A DNA stretch of 64,000 nucleotides from Candidatus Abyssobacteria bacterium SURF_17 (GCA_003598055.1 QZKI01000089.1:1-64000), one strand, 5' to 3'; positions 26,293 through 36,252 are shown, numbered from the stretch's first letter. Numbers and translations: made by a program. Notes: a model not told the origin generated them from the letters alone.

Positions 26293-27273
26293 CTACAAAG
26301 AAAAATCCGACGGCTCCTTCTCAGATTCCGACTTCTTGGAAATTTCGAGATTCCACATCCGCCACTTTAACTCTTCGAGCATTTTCCGGTTTACGGCAAT
26401 CAGGTCGGCCAGCACTCCCGCAATCAGCAGGAAAAAGCCTACGCTAATAAAGAGTGCAGACAAAATGACTGATTGAACATGGCCACGACCTCCACCAGTG
26501 AAATAATAGCAGAGAAATCGCAGGCCGAGCAGGAATCCCAGCATCAGCGATACTGCCCCCTGTACCGCAAAGAAGCGAAACGGCCTGTACGTAATGGCAA
26601 TCCTTATAATGGTAAGTACGGAGTGAAGCACATAGGATGGAACGCTCTTGACAAGTCGAGAGGGCCGCAGGTCTTCGTTGACGCGAATTGGCACCGATGT
26701 GATTGCCATCCCTTTTTGACCGGCCTGAATTATCATCTCCAAGGTGTACGTGTATTCGTGAAACACGTTCAGACGCATTGCGGCGGAACGGCTGATAGCT
26801 CGAAATCCGCTCGGCGCATCCGGTATGTTCGCCTTGCTGGCCAGCCGGACCGCCCAACTGCCAAGTTTCTCCAATTGTTTTTTGACAAAAGAAAAATGCT
26901 CGATATCCTTGATAGGGCGAGCTCCTATCACCAACTCCGCCTTCCCATCGAGAATTGGCTGGATCAACTTTGGAATGTCCTCGGCGCAGTACTGATTGTC
27001 CGCGTCGGTATTCACGATGATGTCAGCCCCGGCTTTCAGACTCGCCTCCAGTCCCGCCATAAAAGCTCGCGCCAATCCTTGGTGGCGCGGCAATCGAACA
27101 ACATGATCCACTCCGTGGGCACGCGCGACTTCAGCGGTGCCATCCGTGCTTCCGTCATCTACGACGAGCCATTCGACAACAGTAATGCCTGGTAAGCTGC
27201 GCGGCAGGTCTGCCAATGTCATCGCCAATGTCTCTTCTTCGTTGTGGCAGGGAATCTGTATTATGAGCTTCAC
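26293..27273 (-). CDS. Family 2 glycosyltransferase, dolichyl-phosphate mannosyltransferase type
   Basis: 326 residues. LIIQIPCHNEEETLAMTL begins the GT-A domain, WLVVDDGSTDGTAEVA and VNTDADNQYCAEDIPKLI supply the donor and metal site. Two C-terminal membrane helices (about 230-300) fit the GtrB/DPM1 group that charges polyprenyl phosphate with a hexose. Such a product is the donor for GT39/GT-C enzymes, and the gene just upstream encodes a multi-spanning protein of that kind. The pair may work together. Confidence 0.88.
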   Translation of the reverse strand: MKLIIQIPCHNEEETLAMTLADLPRSLPGITVVEWLVVDDGSTDGTAEVARAHGVDHVVRLPRHQGLARAFMAGLEASLKAGADIIVNTDADNQYCAEDIPKLIQPILDGKAELVIGARPIKDIEHFSFVKKQLEKLGSWAVRLASKANIPDAPSGFRAISRSAAMRLNVFHEYTYTLEMIIQAGQKGMAITSVPIRVNEDLRPSRLVKSVPSYVLHSVLTIIRIAITYRPFRFFAVQGAVSLMLGFLLGLRFLCYYFTGGGRGHVQSVILSALFISVGFFLLIAGVLADLIAVNRKMLEELKWRMWNLEISKKSESEKEPSDFSL

Positions 27274-27282
27274 GTCGGTGTC

Positions 27283-29766
27283 CTATTCGATGGAGAGTGA
27301 ATCAACGTGCACTCCGAGAGCCCGCGTGTCGTCATTTATTCCCAAGTGCCGGGCAACGAACGTCGCAGATGTTATTCGGATGTTCATCAATTCCCGCAAA
27401 TCCGGCAACGTGAAATAGTATGAGTTGGCTTTTTTATGGGAAAACTTCAGCGCACTCCCATCTGCAAAGACCGCAAGGTCCAATTCCTTATCCTTGAGCG
27501 GAGTCCAGCCTGATGTATTCAGTACCAGCCATCTGTCTTCGGGTTTAATCGTGTATCGTATACCTACTATCGAAGAATCCCCGTCCGTCCAGCGACTGCC
27601 TTCGTGAAAGTTTAGGAGGTTGTCGGGGCAGTAATGTAAAGGCAGAATCCGTGCGGTATTGAGAAGCTTTTCCAACAATATTTCCTTGTCTACCCTATAA
27701 AGAATCAGGTTCCTCCTGGAACAGACGAAGGAAGTCGGAGGAAACGTCTCGGATACGGCTGACTTGTGAAATTCATACGTCAGGCTATCCGTTGTGGCGA
27801 GGAAATCTCGAATAATCCGCCTTCCCGACAACAAGAAGACATCCCGGTAGCCGGAGCCGCAGGTTAATTCTATGACGTCTCTCGACATAAGATTGCGTTG
27901 ATTCCCTATGTCAAAAATCGGAAGGCCATAGTAATAGGAAAGCGGCGTCATTATTTCGCTATCGAACACGTTTTCTCCGGACGGTCCTGTGATATCGTGT
28001 TCACAGAGAAGCAGGAGGTCGCCTTCGCCGACATGCCCCGCAATTGCCTCCAGGCAACCATTCGGGCCCACGTCAACCGCGATTTCGCGTGCCCAATGGA
28101 GCGACGTAAAGTACAGTGGATAGACCGACATTAATCCGACTACGAGAATCATAATGGCGTTCGACACTCTTTTGTGGCTGCGCAGATATCCCAAATACAG
28201 AGATATAAGAAGTAGTGAGTACGGCAGCAACTCACTTATCATATATCTCACCCAATCGTACTGAAAGAACGTAGCGAAACGGATGACCACCCCGTATGTC
28301 CAGAACGATATCAGAAAAACGAACAACGCGGCCGTGATAATATCTTTGCGCTTTCCGAAATGATATATGGACGCCAAAAAGAGCACGCACGCGACAGGCG
28401 ACAGGTAAGACATCACCACAAGTAGGTTGCTATATTTTAACGAAGCCCATCCCATGTTCAGTATCCATTCATATCTTTTGGAGAAGCCTGCAAAATCCTC
28501 CGTAAACGCCACTTGGTACGCTCTGTACACGCCTGCGAGGATGACCGCATACAAAATGAAGGGCAACATACCCCTTGCACGTGACACGAGATTGCGCATG
28601 GCGCCGTGAAGTCGTTCGTTCCGGGACACGATTAGAAGAAAGCCGAGGAGCAGCGACGAACCGACGAACAAGGTCAGGGATTTCTCCCAATCATTCCCGA
28701 ACACTCGCCGGAAAGAATATCCATATATGTCATAGCAATACGGAAACGAATAGGTCAATCCATATATGACCGAAACGCCAAAAAGAACGAATACCGAGCC
28801 AAAATACAAGAGCAACTGAGTTCTCATTCCATTTCTGGGGAGAAAGAGCGCCGCAGTCACCAGCAGCACAAAGTAAAAGGGCATATACATAAAACCACTG
28901 ATTTTGGTGAGGAATAGACAGAACATCAATCCTGCTGAACGGAAGAGGTATACAGGTCTTGGTTCTCTCCCGAGTCCGGCTTCGTTAAAATACTTCACGA
29001 GATAATAAAAGCTCAATGAGGAAAACGCGAGCACAACCACATCAGCCACCGGATACTTGGAGAAATACACATGGGCTGGATTGATTGCCAGGAAAAAGGG
29101 GGCCAGGCAAGCCGCAAATCTGTCTCCACCGGAAATCTCGAATGTAAGCAGGTAAAAACCCACGAGCGAGAGAAGCGAGAAGAAGACTAAAGAGTAAACC
29201 CCATTCCCGTCACCAAGAAAGCTTCCGAATATCGACATCCACAAGGGATGAAGCGGATAGAATTGGAAAACATATTTGGATTTCGCGAGATTGGTTATAT
29301 AGATTCCCGGATGGTGCCTGCCCTCATACTTTTTCGGCAATCCTCCATGGATCTGGTCGCGCAATTCAAAAAGATTATAACGGTCATACAGTTCCTTTTG
29401 GCCACTGTCGAGGCGAGCGCGCACGTGATCAGTCAAAAAGGTGCTGCCGTCCTTTTCATAGTGCGAAGCCATGGTCATGTAGAGGCCCGCATCCCAGCCC
29501 CCAACGAGGTAGAAATATGGTCGAGCCCGAAAAAGCAGGGCAAGGAGCAAGATAAGCGCTATTACCAAGCCAAACGTGCCATTCCTTGTTATCTTCGGCG
29601 TGAGCAGTTTCACATAGAGCAGGAATGATAACAGGCCACATATTACCGCGATGATTGGATTGAAGTGGTGAAGCGCCAGCAAGAGGACAGACCAGACACT
29701 GACAAACACAAGAAGCGCCACAAAAAGGTCAAAAATGGTCGCGGGATGATTTCTCGGTATCTTCAT
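27283..29766 (-). CDS. Large multi-spanning membrane protein, GT39/GT-C-like
   Basis: 827 residues if begun at the ATG at 29766 (MKIPRNHPATIFDLFVALL). About 12-14 membrane helices fill residues 12-560, followed by a soluble C-terminal domain of some 250 residues. An early loop reads GGWDAGLYMTMASHYEKDGS, matching the acidic first loop of GT-C glycosyltransferases. No ribosome-binding site is evident. The frame is open up to a GTG at 29982, but that extension lacks hydrophobic or conserved character. It is the first gene of the glycan cluster and probably transfers a sugar from a polyprenyl-linked donor. Confidence 0.75.
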   Translation of the reverse strand: MKIPRNHPATIFDLFVALLVFVSVWSVLLLALHHFNPIIAVICGLLSFLLYVKLLTPKITRNGTFGLVIALILLLALLFRARPYFYLVGGWDAGLYMTMASHYEKDGSTFLTDHVRARLDSGQKELYDRYNLFELRDQIHGGLPKKYEGRHHPGIYITNLAKSKYVFQFYPLHPLWMSIFGSFLGDGNGVYSLVFFSLLSLVGFYLLTFEISGGDRFAACLAPFFLAINPAHVYFSKYPVADVVVLAFSSLSFYYLVKYFNEAGLGREPRPVYLFRSAGLMFCLFLTKISGFMYMPFYFVLLVTAALFLPRNGMRTQLLLYFGSVFVLFGVSVIYGLTYSFPYCYDIYGYSFRRVFGNDWEKSLTLFVGSSLLLGFLLIVSRNERLHGAMRNLVSRARGMLPFILYAVILAGVYRAYQVAFTEDFAGFSKRYEWILNMGWASLKYSNLLVVMSYLSPVACVLFLASIYHFGKRKDIITAALFVFLISFWTYGVVIRFATFFQYDWVRYMISELLPYSLLLISLYLGYLRSHKRVSNAIMILVVGLMSVYPLYFTSLHWAREIAVDVGPNGCLEAIAGHVGEGDLLLLCEHDITGPSGENVFDSEIMTPLSYYYGLPIFDIGNQRNLMSRDVIELTCGSGYRDVFLLSGRRIIRDFLATTDSLTYEFHKSAVSETFPPTSFVCSRRNLILYRVDKEILLEKLLNTARILPLHYCPDNLLNFHEGSRWTDGDSSIVGIRYTIKPEDRWLVLNTSGWTPLKDKELDLAVFADGSALKFSHKKANSYYFTLPDLRELMNIRITSATFVARHLGINDDTRALGVHVDSLSIE

Positions 29767-30162
29767 GCAACGGAATCGCCAGTAAGGATCAGAATCTCTT
29801 CCAACACCGCACCGCCCCACATACCCGGTCAATTCGCGTGGGATATGCGTTCCTTCAACCTGTGTGTAGCTTCGTGGATTTGCTGGTGACCGCGAGCAAG
29901 ACAGGAAGTGCCCGCATGTCTCTTTCATCAGCGCGTGGATGGCCTTCTCCCTCTTGGCCGCACGACAAAAATCGATCAGCACTCAATGTCGCTAAGTCGA
30001 CAGATGCTGTAGTTCATTCTCAGCCCAGTGCACGCACTGTGGGAGGAAATCAGGGACGCCAGGAATACATAAAATATGTCGCGCTGCGTCGCACTTATTC
30101 GTTCCGACCGCGCGCTGTTTGCGAATCCGATTGATTCCTTACGACAGTAAAATTCTGCCGCG

Positions 30163-30191
30163 ATTGTAACAAAGGCTAGGAGGACTGTCAA
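30163..30191 (-). promoter_or_regulatory. Sigma-70 promoter for the glycan cluster
   Basis: On the minus strand TTGACA (30191-30186), 17 bases, TACAAT (30168-30163). It is the best match in the 728-base gap between the divergent glycan and amidase genes. The leader before the ATG at 29766 would be about 390 bases, unusually long. Apart from this site and the one at 30302-30330, nothing is recognised in 29767-30494. Confidence 0.65.
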
Positions 30192-30301
30192 GGATTTGTC
30201 GAATGCTCGGTGATGCTGTCACTAGTGAAGCATCACCGAGTTGCTCGCGACCTCTTAGGTCTATAGAGAATCATATTCATTCCAAAAGCATATACGGGAG
30301 C

Positions 30302-30330
30302 TTGCAAAGAAACGGCGAATGTTTTATACT
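30302..30330 (+). promoter_or_regulatory. Candidate sigma-70 promoter for the amidase-hyuAB group
   Basis: TTGCAA (30302-30307), 17 bases, TATACT (30325-30330). It faces the nitrilase-type gene and would give a leader of about 160 bases. Confidence 0.5.
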
Positions 30331-30494
30331 GCGGTCGGGAAAATCCAAGGCCGCGTGTTGTTGATCCGGCGGCGAATTCATACGCGGCGGCCTCCATAGA
30401 TGATTTCAGGCGACAGCGCTTGTCTCCGTGGCGACATCTCTTTCTGCCCTTTAAAGCGAGTGCATCCCGTGCTTCCCACGCGGAGGGTCAGGAA

Positions 30495-31418
30495 ATGAAA
30501 ATGAAGGTGGCCGCGTTTCAGACAGGACCGATTGAGGGCGCTCCTGAACAAACCGTCCAGCGGGCCCTGCAATTGCTCGACCGCGCAGGCGAGCAGAAGG
30601 TGAAACTCGCGGTATTCCCCGAAAGTTACTACCCGGGCTCCCATCTCCTGAAGCTTGCCAAGAACAATCCGGATAGATACGATGCACTGTTCTCCCAATT
30701 CAAGGCTCTCGCCGAGCCAGTTCCGGGGCCGACAAGCAGTCGTATCAGTGACAAGGCACGGGAACATGGGATGCACGTTGTCTTCACTATGGCGGAACTG
30801 GGTCCGAATGGGCGCCTATACAACGCTTCGGTACTCATCGACCATCAAGGACAAGTTCTGAACGTGCACCGCAAGACGATTCTCACGCCCACCGTCGAGA
30901 CTCCCGAGTTCACTCCCGGGAATGAGTTCAACGTGACGGACACCTCGATTGGAAATATCGGCCAACTGATATGCGCCGACTCGAGTTGTCCGGAATCATC
31001 ACGCATCCTCGCGATCAAGGGAGCGCAGATTGTCTGCCTTTCGATGGGCGGCTTCCGGGTCGAGGTGAACGGACGCGACATGATGGGCGCCGTAATGGAC
31101 CTTTGCCACGCATCCAAAACGAGAGCGGTTGACAACTCCATCTTCCTTATTGTTGCGAACCTCTCCTGCAGGATCGGGGCATTCGAATATTTCGGGAAGA
31201 GCAGAATCATAAACTATCTCGGCGAAGTATTGGCAATGGGCTCCGAGGGACCTGACAGGGAAGAACTCGTCATTGCCGAAATTGACGTCGACGACCTGGC
31301 CATGCTGCCGCTGAGAATGATGTCTCGACGGCGGCCCGAAATCTATAAAGAAATTCTCCTGCCCAACCCTGAAGCGAAGGGCGTCGATGGGCGTTTCCTC
31401 TGGTCTTCCACGAAATGA
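30495..31418 (+). CDS. Carbon-nitrogen hydrolase (nitrilase superfamily)
   Basis: 307 residues from the ATG at 30495, which has GGAGG eight bases upstream; readings from 30420 add unsupported residues. The catalytic triad of the superfamily is visible: Glu in VFPESYYPGS, Lys in VHRKTILTPT and Cys in QLICADSSCPES. A second conserved Glu lies between Lys and Cys in TPEFTPGNEF. The superfamily hydrolyses nitriles, amides or N-carbamoyl groups. Directly downstream are hydantoinase/oxoprolinase A and B genes, so an N-carbamoyl amino acid or an amide from ring opening is a sensible but unproven substrate. Confidence 0.88.
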   Translation: MKMKVAAFQTGPIEGAPEQTVQRALQLLDRAGEQKVKLAVFPESYYPGSHLLKLAKNNPDRYDALFSQFKALAEPVPGPTSSRISDKAREHGMHVVFTMAELGPNGRLYNASVLIDHQGQVLNVHRKTILTPTVETPEFTPGNEFNVTDTSIGNIGQLICADSSCPESSRILAIKGAQIVCLSMGGFRVEVNGRDMMGAVMDLCHASKTRAVDNSIFLIVANLSCRIGAFEYFGKSRIINYLGEVLAMGSEGPDREELVIAEIDVDDLAMLPLRMMSRRRPEIYKEILLPNPEAKGVDGRFLWSSTK

Positions 31419-31498
31419 CCTGCATAACAGCAAGGTCAATACCTTGGGAACAGCCCAGGCAGCAGGGAACATCATGACGGCCAACAGGAGAGACTTCC

Positions 31499-33547
31499 GT
31501 GAGTTTCCGCATCGGTATTGACACAGGCGGCACGTTTACAGACGTCACGCTCGTTGACACACGAACCGGCCGATACTCCCGCGTCAAGACTCCAACCACT
31601 CCCGAGGACCTGTCCACGTGCTTCATCGAGGGGATTCAAAGGGGAATTCGTGCCGCAGGAGCCGAACCAGAACTTGTTGATTCAATTTTTCATGGTACCA
31701 CGTTTACGACTAACCTCATTTTGGAGCAGCGATTCTCGCGCCTCGGCCTTATTGTGACGGACGGTTTCAGGCACATGCTCGAGATTGCAAGGCAGACAGT
31801 TCCCGGAGATTTGGGGGACATCAGCACATGGATCAAGCCGGAACGACCGGTCCCTTTGGAAAATGTTGAAGTCGTAACCGAACGGGTCAACGCGGCGGGC
31901 GAGGTGCTCGTTGACCTGGACGAGGAGCAGGTGAGACAAATCGCACACCGATACCGGTCCAAGGGCATTGAATCCATCAGTATCTCGCTTCTTCACTCCT
32001 ACGCGAATTCTGCTCACGAAATACGAATCCGGGACATTTTCAAAAAAGAATATCCCGAGTGCTTCGTATCCATTTCTTCCGAGGTACTGCCAGAGTTCAG
32101 GGAATACGAACGGACAACGACGACCCTCATCAACTCGTTCGTCGTGCCATATATTTGGAGATACGTTGAGCAGATTGAGGCAAGGCTCCGAGAGGCAGGC
32201 ATAAGAAACCACCTGTACATCATGAAATCGAGCGGTGGCTCCATCAGCGCTCGCGAGGCAGCGCGAAAGCCCATTTATACGGCTTTATCCGGTCCCGCGG
32301 CGGGCGTCATTGGGGCCGCACGCGTGTGCGCGGTTGCAGGTCATGAGAACCTTATCACCTTCGACATGGGGGGCACCTCGACCGATATCTGCCTTGTTGA
32401 GAAAGGCCTTCCACGAGCAACGACAGACGGGCGAATCTCAGCATACCCTATCAAGATTCCCATGCTCAACGTCGTTTCGATTGGCGCTGGCGGCGGTTCA
32501 ATCGCGTGGGTTTCACCGGGAAAAGCGCTAAGAGTTGGCCCACAAAGTGCAGGAGCACAGCCCGGGCCGGCATGCTACGACAAAGGCGGAACTGACCCCA
32601 CCATCACGGATGCAAACCTTGTGCTCGGCAGGATTTCGTCCTCGCTCCTTGGCGGAGAAATGAAGCTGAACAGGTCGAACGCTGAGCTTGCCGTCAGCAA
32701 GCTCGGTGATGCGCTCGGGCTCAGCGCCGTCGACGCAGCCGCCGGTATCCTCGAAATCGCGACGTTGAACATGATAAACGGGGTCAGACAGGTAACCACA
32801 AGAAAAGGACGCGACCCGAGAGACTACACATTTGTCGCCTTCGGCGGCGCCGGCCCTCTCCATGCATGGAAGGTAGCCGAACTCCTTGGCATAAGGAAAG
32901 TAATCGTGCCCGCAATGCCGGGTGTTCTCGCATCGCTCGGGCTTCTCTTCACCGACCTGCGCGAGGACCATGTGTGCACGTTCATTCAAAGGGAACAAGA
33001 GATCGACCTCGAAAGGCTCAATGAACTCTTCACGGGGTTGGAGCGTGAAGCCACCGAATCTCTCCTCAGAGAGGGCGTGCCTATCGACAAGATTCTTATT
33101 CAGCGGTCCGTGGATATCCGCTACGCGGGTCAGGCATATGAGGTGAAAGTGGAGGCTCCGGCGGGCCCGTATTCCCAGCGCGAGATAAACGTAATCGTCA
33201 GTCGCTTCCACGCGGAACACGAGAATCTCTTCGGGTATAATTATCGCGACAAACAAACTATCGAGATAGTCAACCTCAGGGTCGGCTCCGTTGGTCTGCT
33301 GGACAAGCCCCGACTTGTGCAGGTCGAGTCAGGGAACGCGGAACCGCCAGCCCCCGATTGCGTCCGCAAAGTCCTCTTCTATGCGGACACCGGGTTCGTT
33401 GAGTGCCCCGTGTTCACAAGAACGCGGTTGAAAGCAAATAATGTCATTTCCGGGCCCGCTGTCATCGAGGAATACGACTCGACGACACTAATCAATATCG
33501 GCAAGAAAGCCACAGTCGACAAGTTCGGCGACCTCATTATCATCTGA
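31499..33547 (+). CDS. hyuA: Hydantoinase/oxoprolinase subunit A
   Basis: 682 residues, starting at a GTG with AGGAGA about nine bases upstream. RIGIDTGGTFTDVTLVD at the N-terminus is the ATP-binding phosphate-1 motif of the ASKHA fold used by HyuA and 5-oxoprolinase. ITFDMGGTSTDICLV near residue 285 is the second phosphate motif, and FVAFGGAGPLHAWKVAELLG closes the site. It should form a complex with the next gene product for ATP-dependent opening of a cyclic amide, or ATP-dependent carboxylation as in acetone carboxylase relatives. The hyuB gene begins 16 bases after its stop. Confidence 0.92.
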   Translation: MSFRIGIDTGGTFTDVTLVDTRTGRYSRVKTPTTPEDLSTCFIEGIQRGIRAAGAEPELVDSIFHGTTFTTNLILEQRFSRLGLIVTDGFRHMLEIARQTVPGDLGDISTWIKPERPVPLENVEVVTERVNAAGEVLVDLDEEQVRQIAHRYRSKGIESISISLLHSYANSAHEIRIRDIFKKEYPECFVSISSEVLPEFREYERTTTTLINSFVVPYIWRYVEQIEARLREAGIRNHLYIMKSSGGSISAREAARKPIYTALSGPAAGVIGAARVCAVAGHENLITFDMGGTSTDICLVEKGLPRATTDGRISAYPIKIPMLNVVSIGAGGGSIAWVSPGKALRVGPQSAGAQPGPACYDKGGTDPTITDANLVLGRISSSLLGGEMKLNRSNAELAVSKLGDALGLSAVDAAAGILEIATLNMINGVRQVTTRKGRDPRDYTFVAFGGAGPLHAWKVAELLGIRKVIVPAMPGVLASLGLLFTDLREDHVCTFIQREQEIDLERLNELFTGLEREATESLLREGVPIDKILIQRSVDIRYAGQAYEVKVEAPAGPYSQREINVIVSRFHAEHENLFGYNYRDKQTIEIVNLRVGSVGLLDKPRLVQVESGNAEPPAPDCVRKVLFYADTGFVECPVFTRTRLKANNVISGPAVIEEYDSTTLINIGKKATVDKFGDLIII

Positions 33548-33563
33548 CATCCGAGGTTAAGGT

Positions 33564-35408
33564 ATGTCTATGCGTCCCGAAACGGACCCGATACTGTTGG
33601 ACATAATCGAAGGAACCATCGAATCGGCGGTCTCCGAGATGGAGCTTGCCGTCGAAAGGACTGCCCGCTCGGTCGTGCTCCGGGAGCAGCACGACTATCG
33701 GGCAGCCATAAACGACCGCGCGGGACGGAGCGTCTCACGGGTTTCGTTTGCCGCCACCATCGATTGCATCCTCGAGAAGTATCCCATCGACCAGATGGAA
33801 GACGGCGATGTGTTCCTTTACAACGACCCTTACCTGTCGCACGGAGGGGTCGGACACCTTCCGGACATGTGCGTGATCCGGCCTGTCGTGCATCAGGGGG
33901 ACGTCATCGCCTTCGTCCAGATGTTCGGCCATTGTGAGGACGTCGGCGGCCTGACCATGGGAAGCATGATACCGACGGCGACCAGCATTTTCCAGGAAGG
34001 CGTCATGGTGCCGCCCATCCGGCTCTACCGTCGAGGAGAAATCAACGAGGAAGCCTATGAGATCATTCTCCGCAACTCGCGGATGCCGGAAAGCCTCAGG
34101 GGCGACATTGACGCGGAGATCGCGGCAACAAGAATCGGGAGGAATCGGCTGGTCGAGCTGTGTCAGAGATACGGAAAAGGCGTCGTCCTGGACTTGATGG
34201 AGGCGCTTCTCGAACGCTGTACGCGTGCCATCAAGGGGGGCGTCCTGCCGCTGATACCAAATGGAGAAGGGGAATTTGAGGACTTCATCGAATTTGACGG
34301 CGTCATTCCCGATAAGCCGTACAAGATAAAGGTCATGCTGAGGAAAACAGAAGAAGAAATTGTGTTCGATTTCAATGGCACCTCCGAGCAGGCGGCAGGC
34401 GCAATCAATTGGCCCGCGACTGACAAATACTATGCACGGATACTGTCTGCAATTTTCAAGGGACTTCTTCCCGGCCTCGTAATCAATGAAGGGGCGGTTG
34501 ACGTTGTGAGAGTGGTTGCACCGCCTGCGGGGACGTTGCTGAATCCGATATTTCCCGCGCCGACCTCCAACAGGACGAGAGCAATGCTGCGTTTAAGCAG
34601 CGTGATTTCCGGGGTTTTGGCGAAGGTTGTCAGAGGAATGGTGCCAGCCGATTCTAATCTCATCACCACGTATGGCGTTCACGGTCGCGATACGTCTGGA
34701 AGGCCGTTTTTCTTCCGTGAAATCCTGGGAGGCGGCTCCGGCGCAAGGCCGTATGCCGATGGAAACGATGCAGTCGACGTGGTGCCCGAATCAAAGAATG
34801 TGCCGGCGGAATTCGCAGAAACAATGTTCCCCGTGCTGATCAAGAGGCTGGCGCTCTACCGGGATTCCGGCGGCCCCGGGAAATATCGGGGAGGGCTCGG
34901 GTATGAGAAAGACTTCGTCGTTTATGCCGATGGAAAGTTGACGTTGAACGCAGACCGCACACGTTTCGCCTGCTGGGGGCTGGAAGGCGGCAAAGCCGGA
35001 AAATGCGGAGGGGCAATAATAAGTCCGGGAACCGCTGAGGAGCGTATTGTGTTTGGTAACGTCGACAATGTTCCCATAAGAAAGGGCGACGTCATAAGGA
35101 TCAGAACATCGGGTGGAGGCGGCTGGGGAGACCCTCTCGACCGAGACCCATATCTTGTTGCATCTGATGTGCTGAGAGGACTCGTGTCACCCGAGAGTGC
35201 CCGGAACGACTACGGCGTGGCGGCCGACTTGTCAGATGGAGGATTTGATGAAACGGAGACTGAGCGCCTGCGGACTGAATTTCGGCGCCGACGGCCGCCA
35301 TTGAGATTGTTCGACAGAGGCGAACATGCGGAGATGCTTATCACGAAAGGAATTATCTCTGTCTCGAATAATCCCGCACTATCTGGGGGACAGGATGACT
35401 GTCGATAA
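33564..35408 (+). CDS. hyuB: Hydantoinase/oxoprolinase subunit B
   Basis: 614 residues. PILLDIIEGTIESAVSEMELAVERTARS is the standard start of the HyuB family; DVFLYNDPYLSHGGVGHLPDMCVI and FDFNGTSEQAAGAINWPA are core metal-site segments; RTSGGGGWGDPLDRDP is the C-terminal signature. It pairs with HyuA just upstream. Members act on hydantoins, 5-oxoproline, N-methylhydantoin or, in carboxylase relatives, small ketones. Together with the nitrilase-type gene the trio looks like a catabolic operon for a cyclic ureide or lactam. Confidence 0.92.
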   Translation: MSMRPETDPILLDIIEGTIESAVSEMELAVERTARSVVLREQHDYRAAINDRAGRSVSRVSFAATIDCILEKYPIDQMEDGDVFLYNDPYLSHGGVGHLPDMCVIRPVVHQGDVIAFVQMFGHCEDVGGLTMGSMIPTATSIFQEGVMVPPIRLYRRGEINEEAYEIILRNSRMPESLRGDIDAEIAATRIGRNRLVELCQRYGKGVVLDLMEALLERCTRAIKGGVLPLIPNGEGEFEDFIEFDGVIPDKPYKIKVMLRKTEEEIVFDFNGTSEQAAGAINWPATDKYYARILSAIFKGLLPGLVINEGAVDVVRVVAPPAGTLLNPIFPAPTSNRTRAMLRLSSVISGVLAKVVRGMVPADSNLITTYGVHGRDTSGRPFFFREILGGGSGARPYADGNDAVDVVPESKNVPAEFAETMFPVLIKRLALYRDSGGPGKYRGGLGYEKDFVVYADGKLTLNADRTRFACWGLEGGKAGKCGGAIISPGTAEERIVFGNVDNVPIRKGDVIRIRTSGGGGWGDPLDRDPYLVASDVLRGLVSPESARNDYGVAADLSDGGFDETETERLRTEFRRRRPPLRLFDRGEHAEMLITKGIISVSNNPALSGGQDDCR

Positions 35409-35478
35409 CCGAAATAGTGTCATGCTTAAACAGCGTAAGCGGAAAGGTTTCTTGTCAGACCTCAGCGTCTGAATCTGT

Positions 35479-35508
35479 TTGCGAAAAGCACATTTGATGA
35501 TATATACT
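35479..35508 (+). promoter_or_regulatory. Candidate sigma-70 promoter for the OmpA-type lipoprotein
   Basis: TTGCGA (35479-35484), 18 bases, TATACT (35503-35508), about 70 bases before the start codon. Confidence 0.45.
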
Positions 35509-35587
35509 CTGTGCAAAAGGAAGTTTGTCCAATCTCGGAACTGGGTCGTGGGTTTGTGGATGGCAACGTGGATCGGAGGGAGTCGCG

Positions 35588-36217
35588 ATGAAAGTATTCA
35601 AACTTATAACCATCATTGTCGTGACAGTCTTGCTGTTGGTGTCGTGTGCGGATACTCCAAAGTGGCAGACGGGCGCAGCCGCGGGCGGCGGTATCGGAGC
35701 GGTGACCGGAGCAGTCATCGGGCATCAGTCAGGGAGAGAGATTGAAGGCGCCCTTATCGGCGGTGCCGTCGGCGCAGTGGCCGGTGGATTGATTGGAGCT
35801 CAGCTTGACAAGCAGCAGGCCGAACTGAGCCAGGTAGCCGAAGTTCAACGTCCAAGCGAGGAAGAGCTCGTTGTCATAATGCATGATCAGGTACTCTTCG
35901 ACGTTAACGAATACACGTTGAAGCCGGGCTCTGAGGACAATCTGGCGAAGGTTGCGGACGTAATAATCAAGTACCCGGACTTCAATATCCTCGTGGAAGG
36001 CCACACTGACAGCACGGGCAGTGATACATACAATCAATGGCTTTCCGAGAAGAGAGCCGAGTCCGTTGCCTCATTCCTCGTCAGCAGAGGAATAGACGGA
36101 ATGCGCGTTCAAACCATCGGCTATGGCGAGACCCGGCCGGTTGCGACAAACGATACGCCGGAAGGTCGCCAGCAAAACCGCAGAGTCGAGATTCATATCA
36201 CGCCGAGGCAGGCCTAA
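35588..36217 (+). CDS. OmpA-family peptidoglycan-binding lipoprotein
   Basis: 209 residues from the ATG at 35588, preceded by GGAGG. The signal peptide ends in the lipobox LVSC with Cys20 as the lipidated residue. Residues 30-80 form a glycine-zipper stretch (GGGIGAVTGAVIG, GGAVGAVAGGLIG), typical of YMGG/OmpA-like outer membrane proteins. The OmpA C-terminal domain follows from about 105: FDVNEYTLKPGS, VEGHTDSTGSDTYNQWLSEKRAESV with the Asp and Arg that hold diaminopimelate, and GYGETRPVATNDTPEGRQQNRRVEI. It shows that the host has an outer membrane and a diderm wall. It stands alone. Confidence 0.92.
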   Translation: MKVFKLITIIVVTVLLLVSCADTPKWQTGAAAGGGIGAVTGAVIGHQSGREIEGALIGGAVGAVAGGLIGAQLDKQQAELSQVAEVQRPSEEELVVIMHDQVLFDVNEYTLKPGSEDNLAKVADVIIKYPDFNILVEGHTDSTGSDTYNQWLSEKRAESVASFLVSRGIDGMRVQTIGYGETRPVATNDTPEGRQQNRRVEIHITPRQA

Positions 36218-36252
36218 CGAGATTGTACCGAAATCGCGATGGTAAGTCTTCC

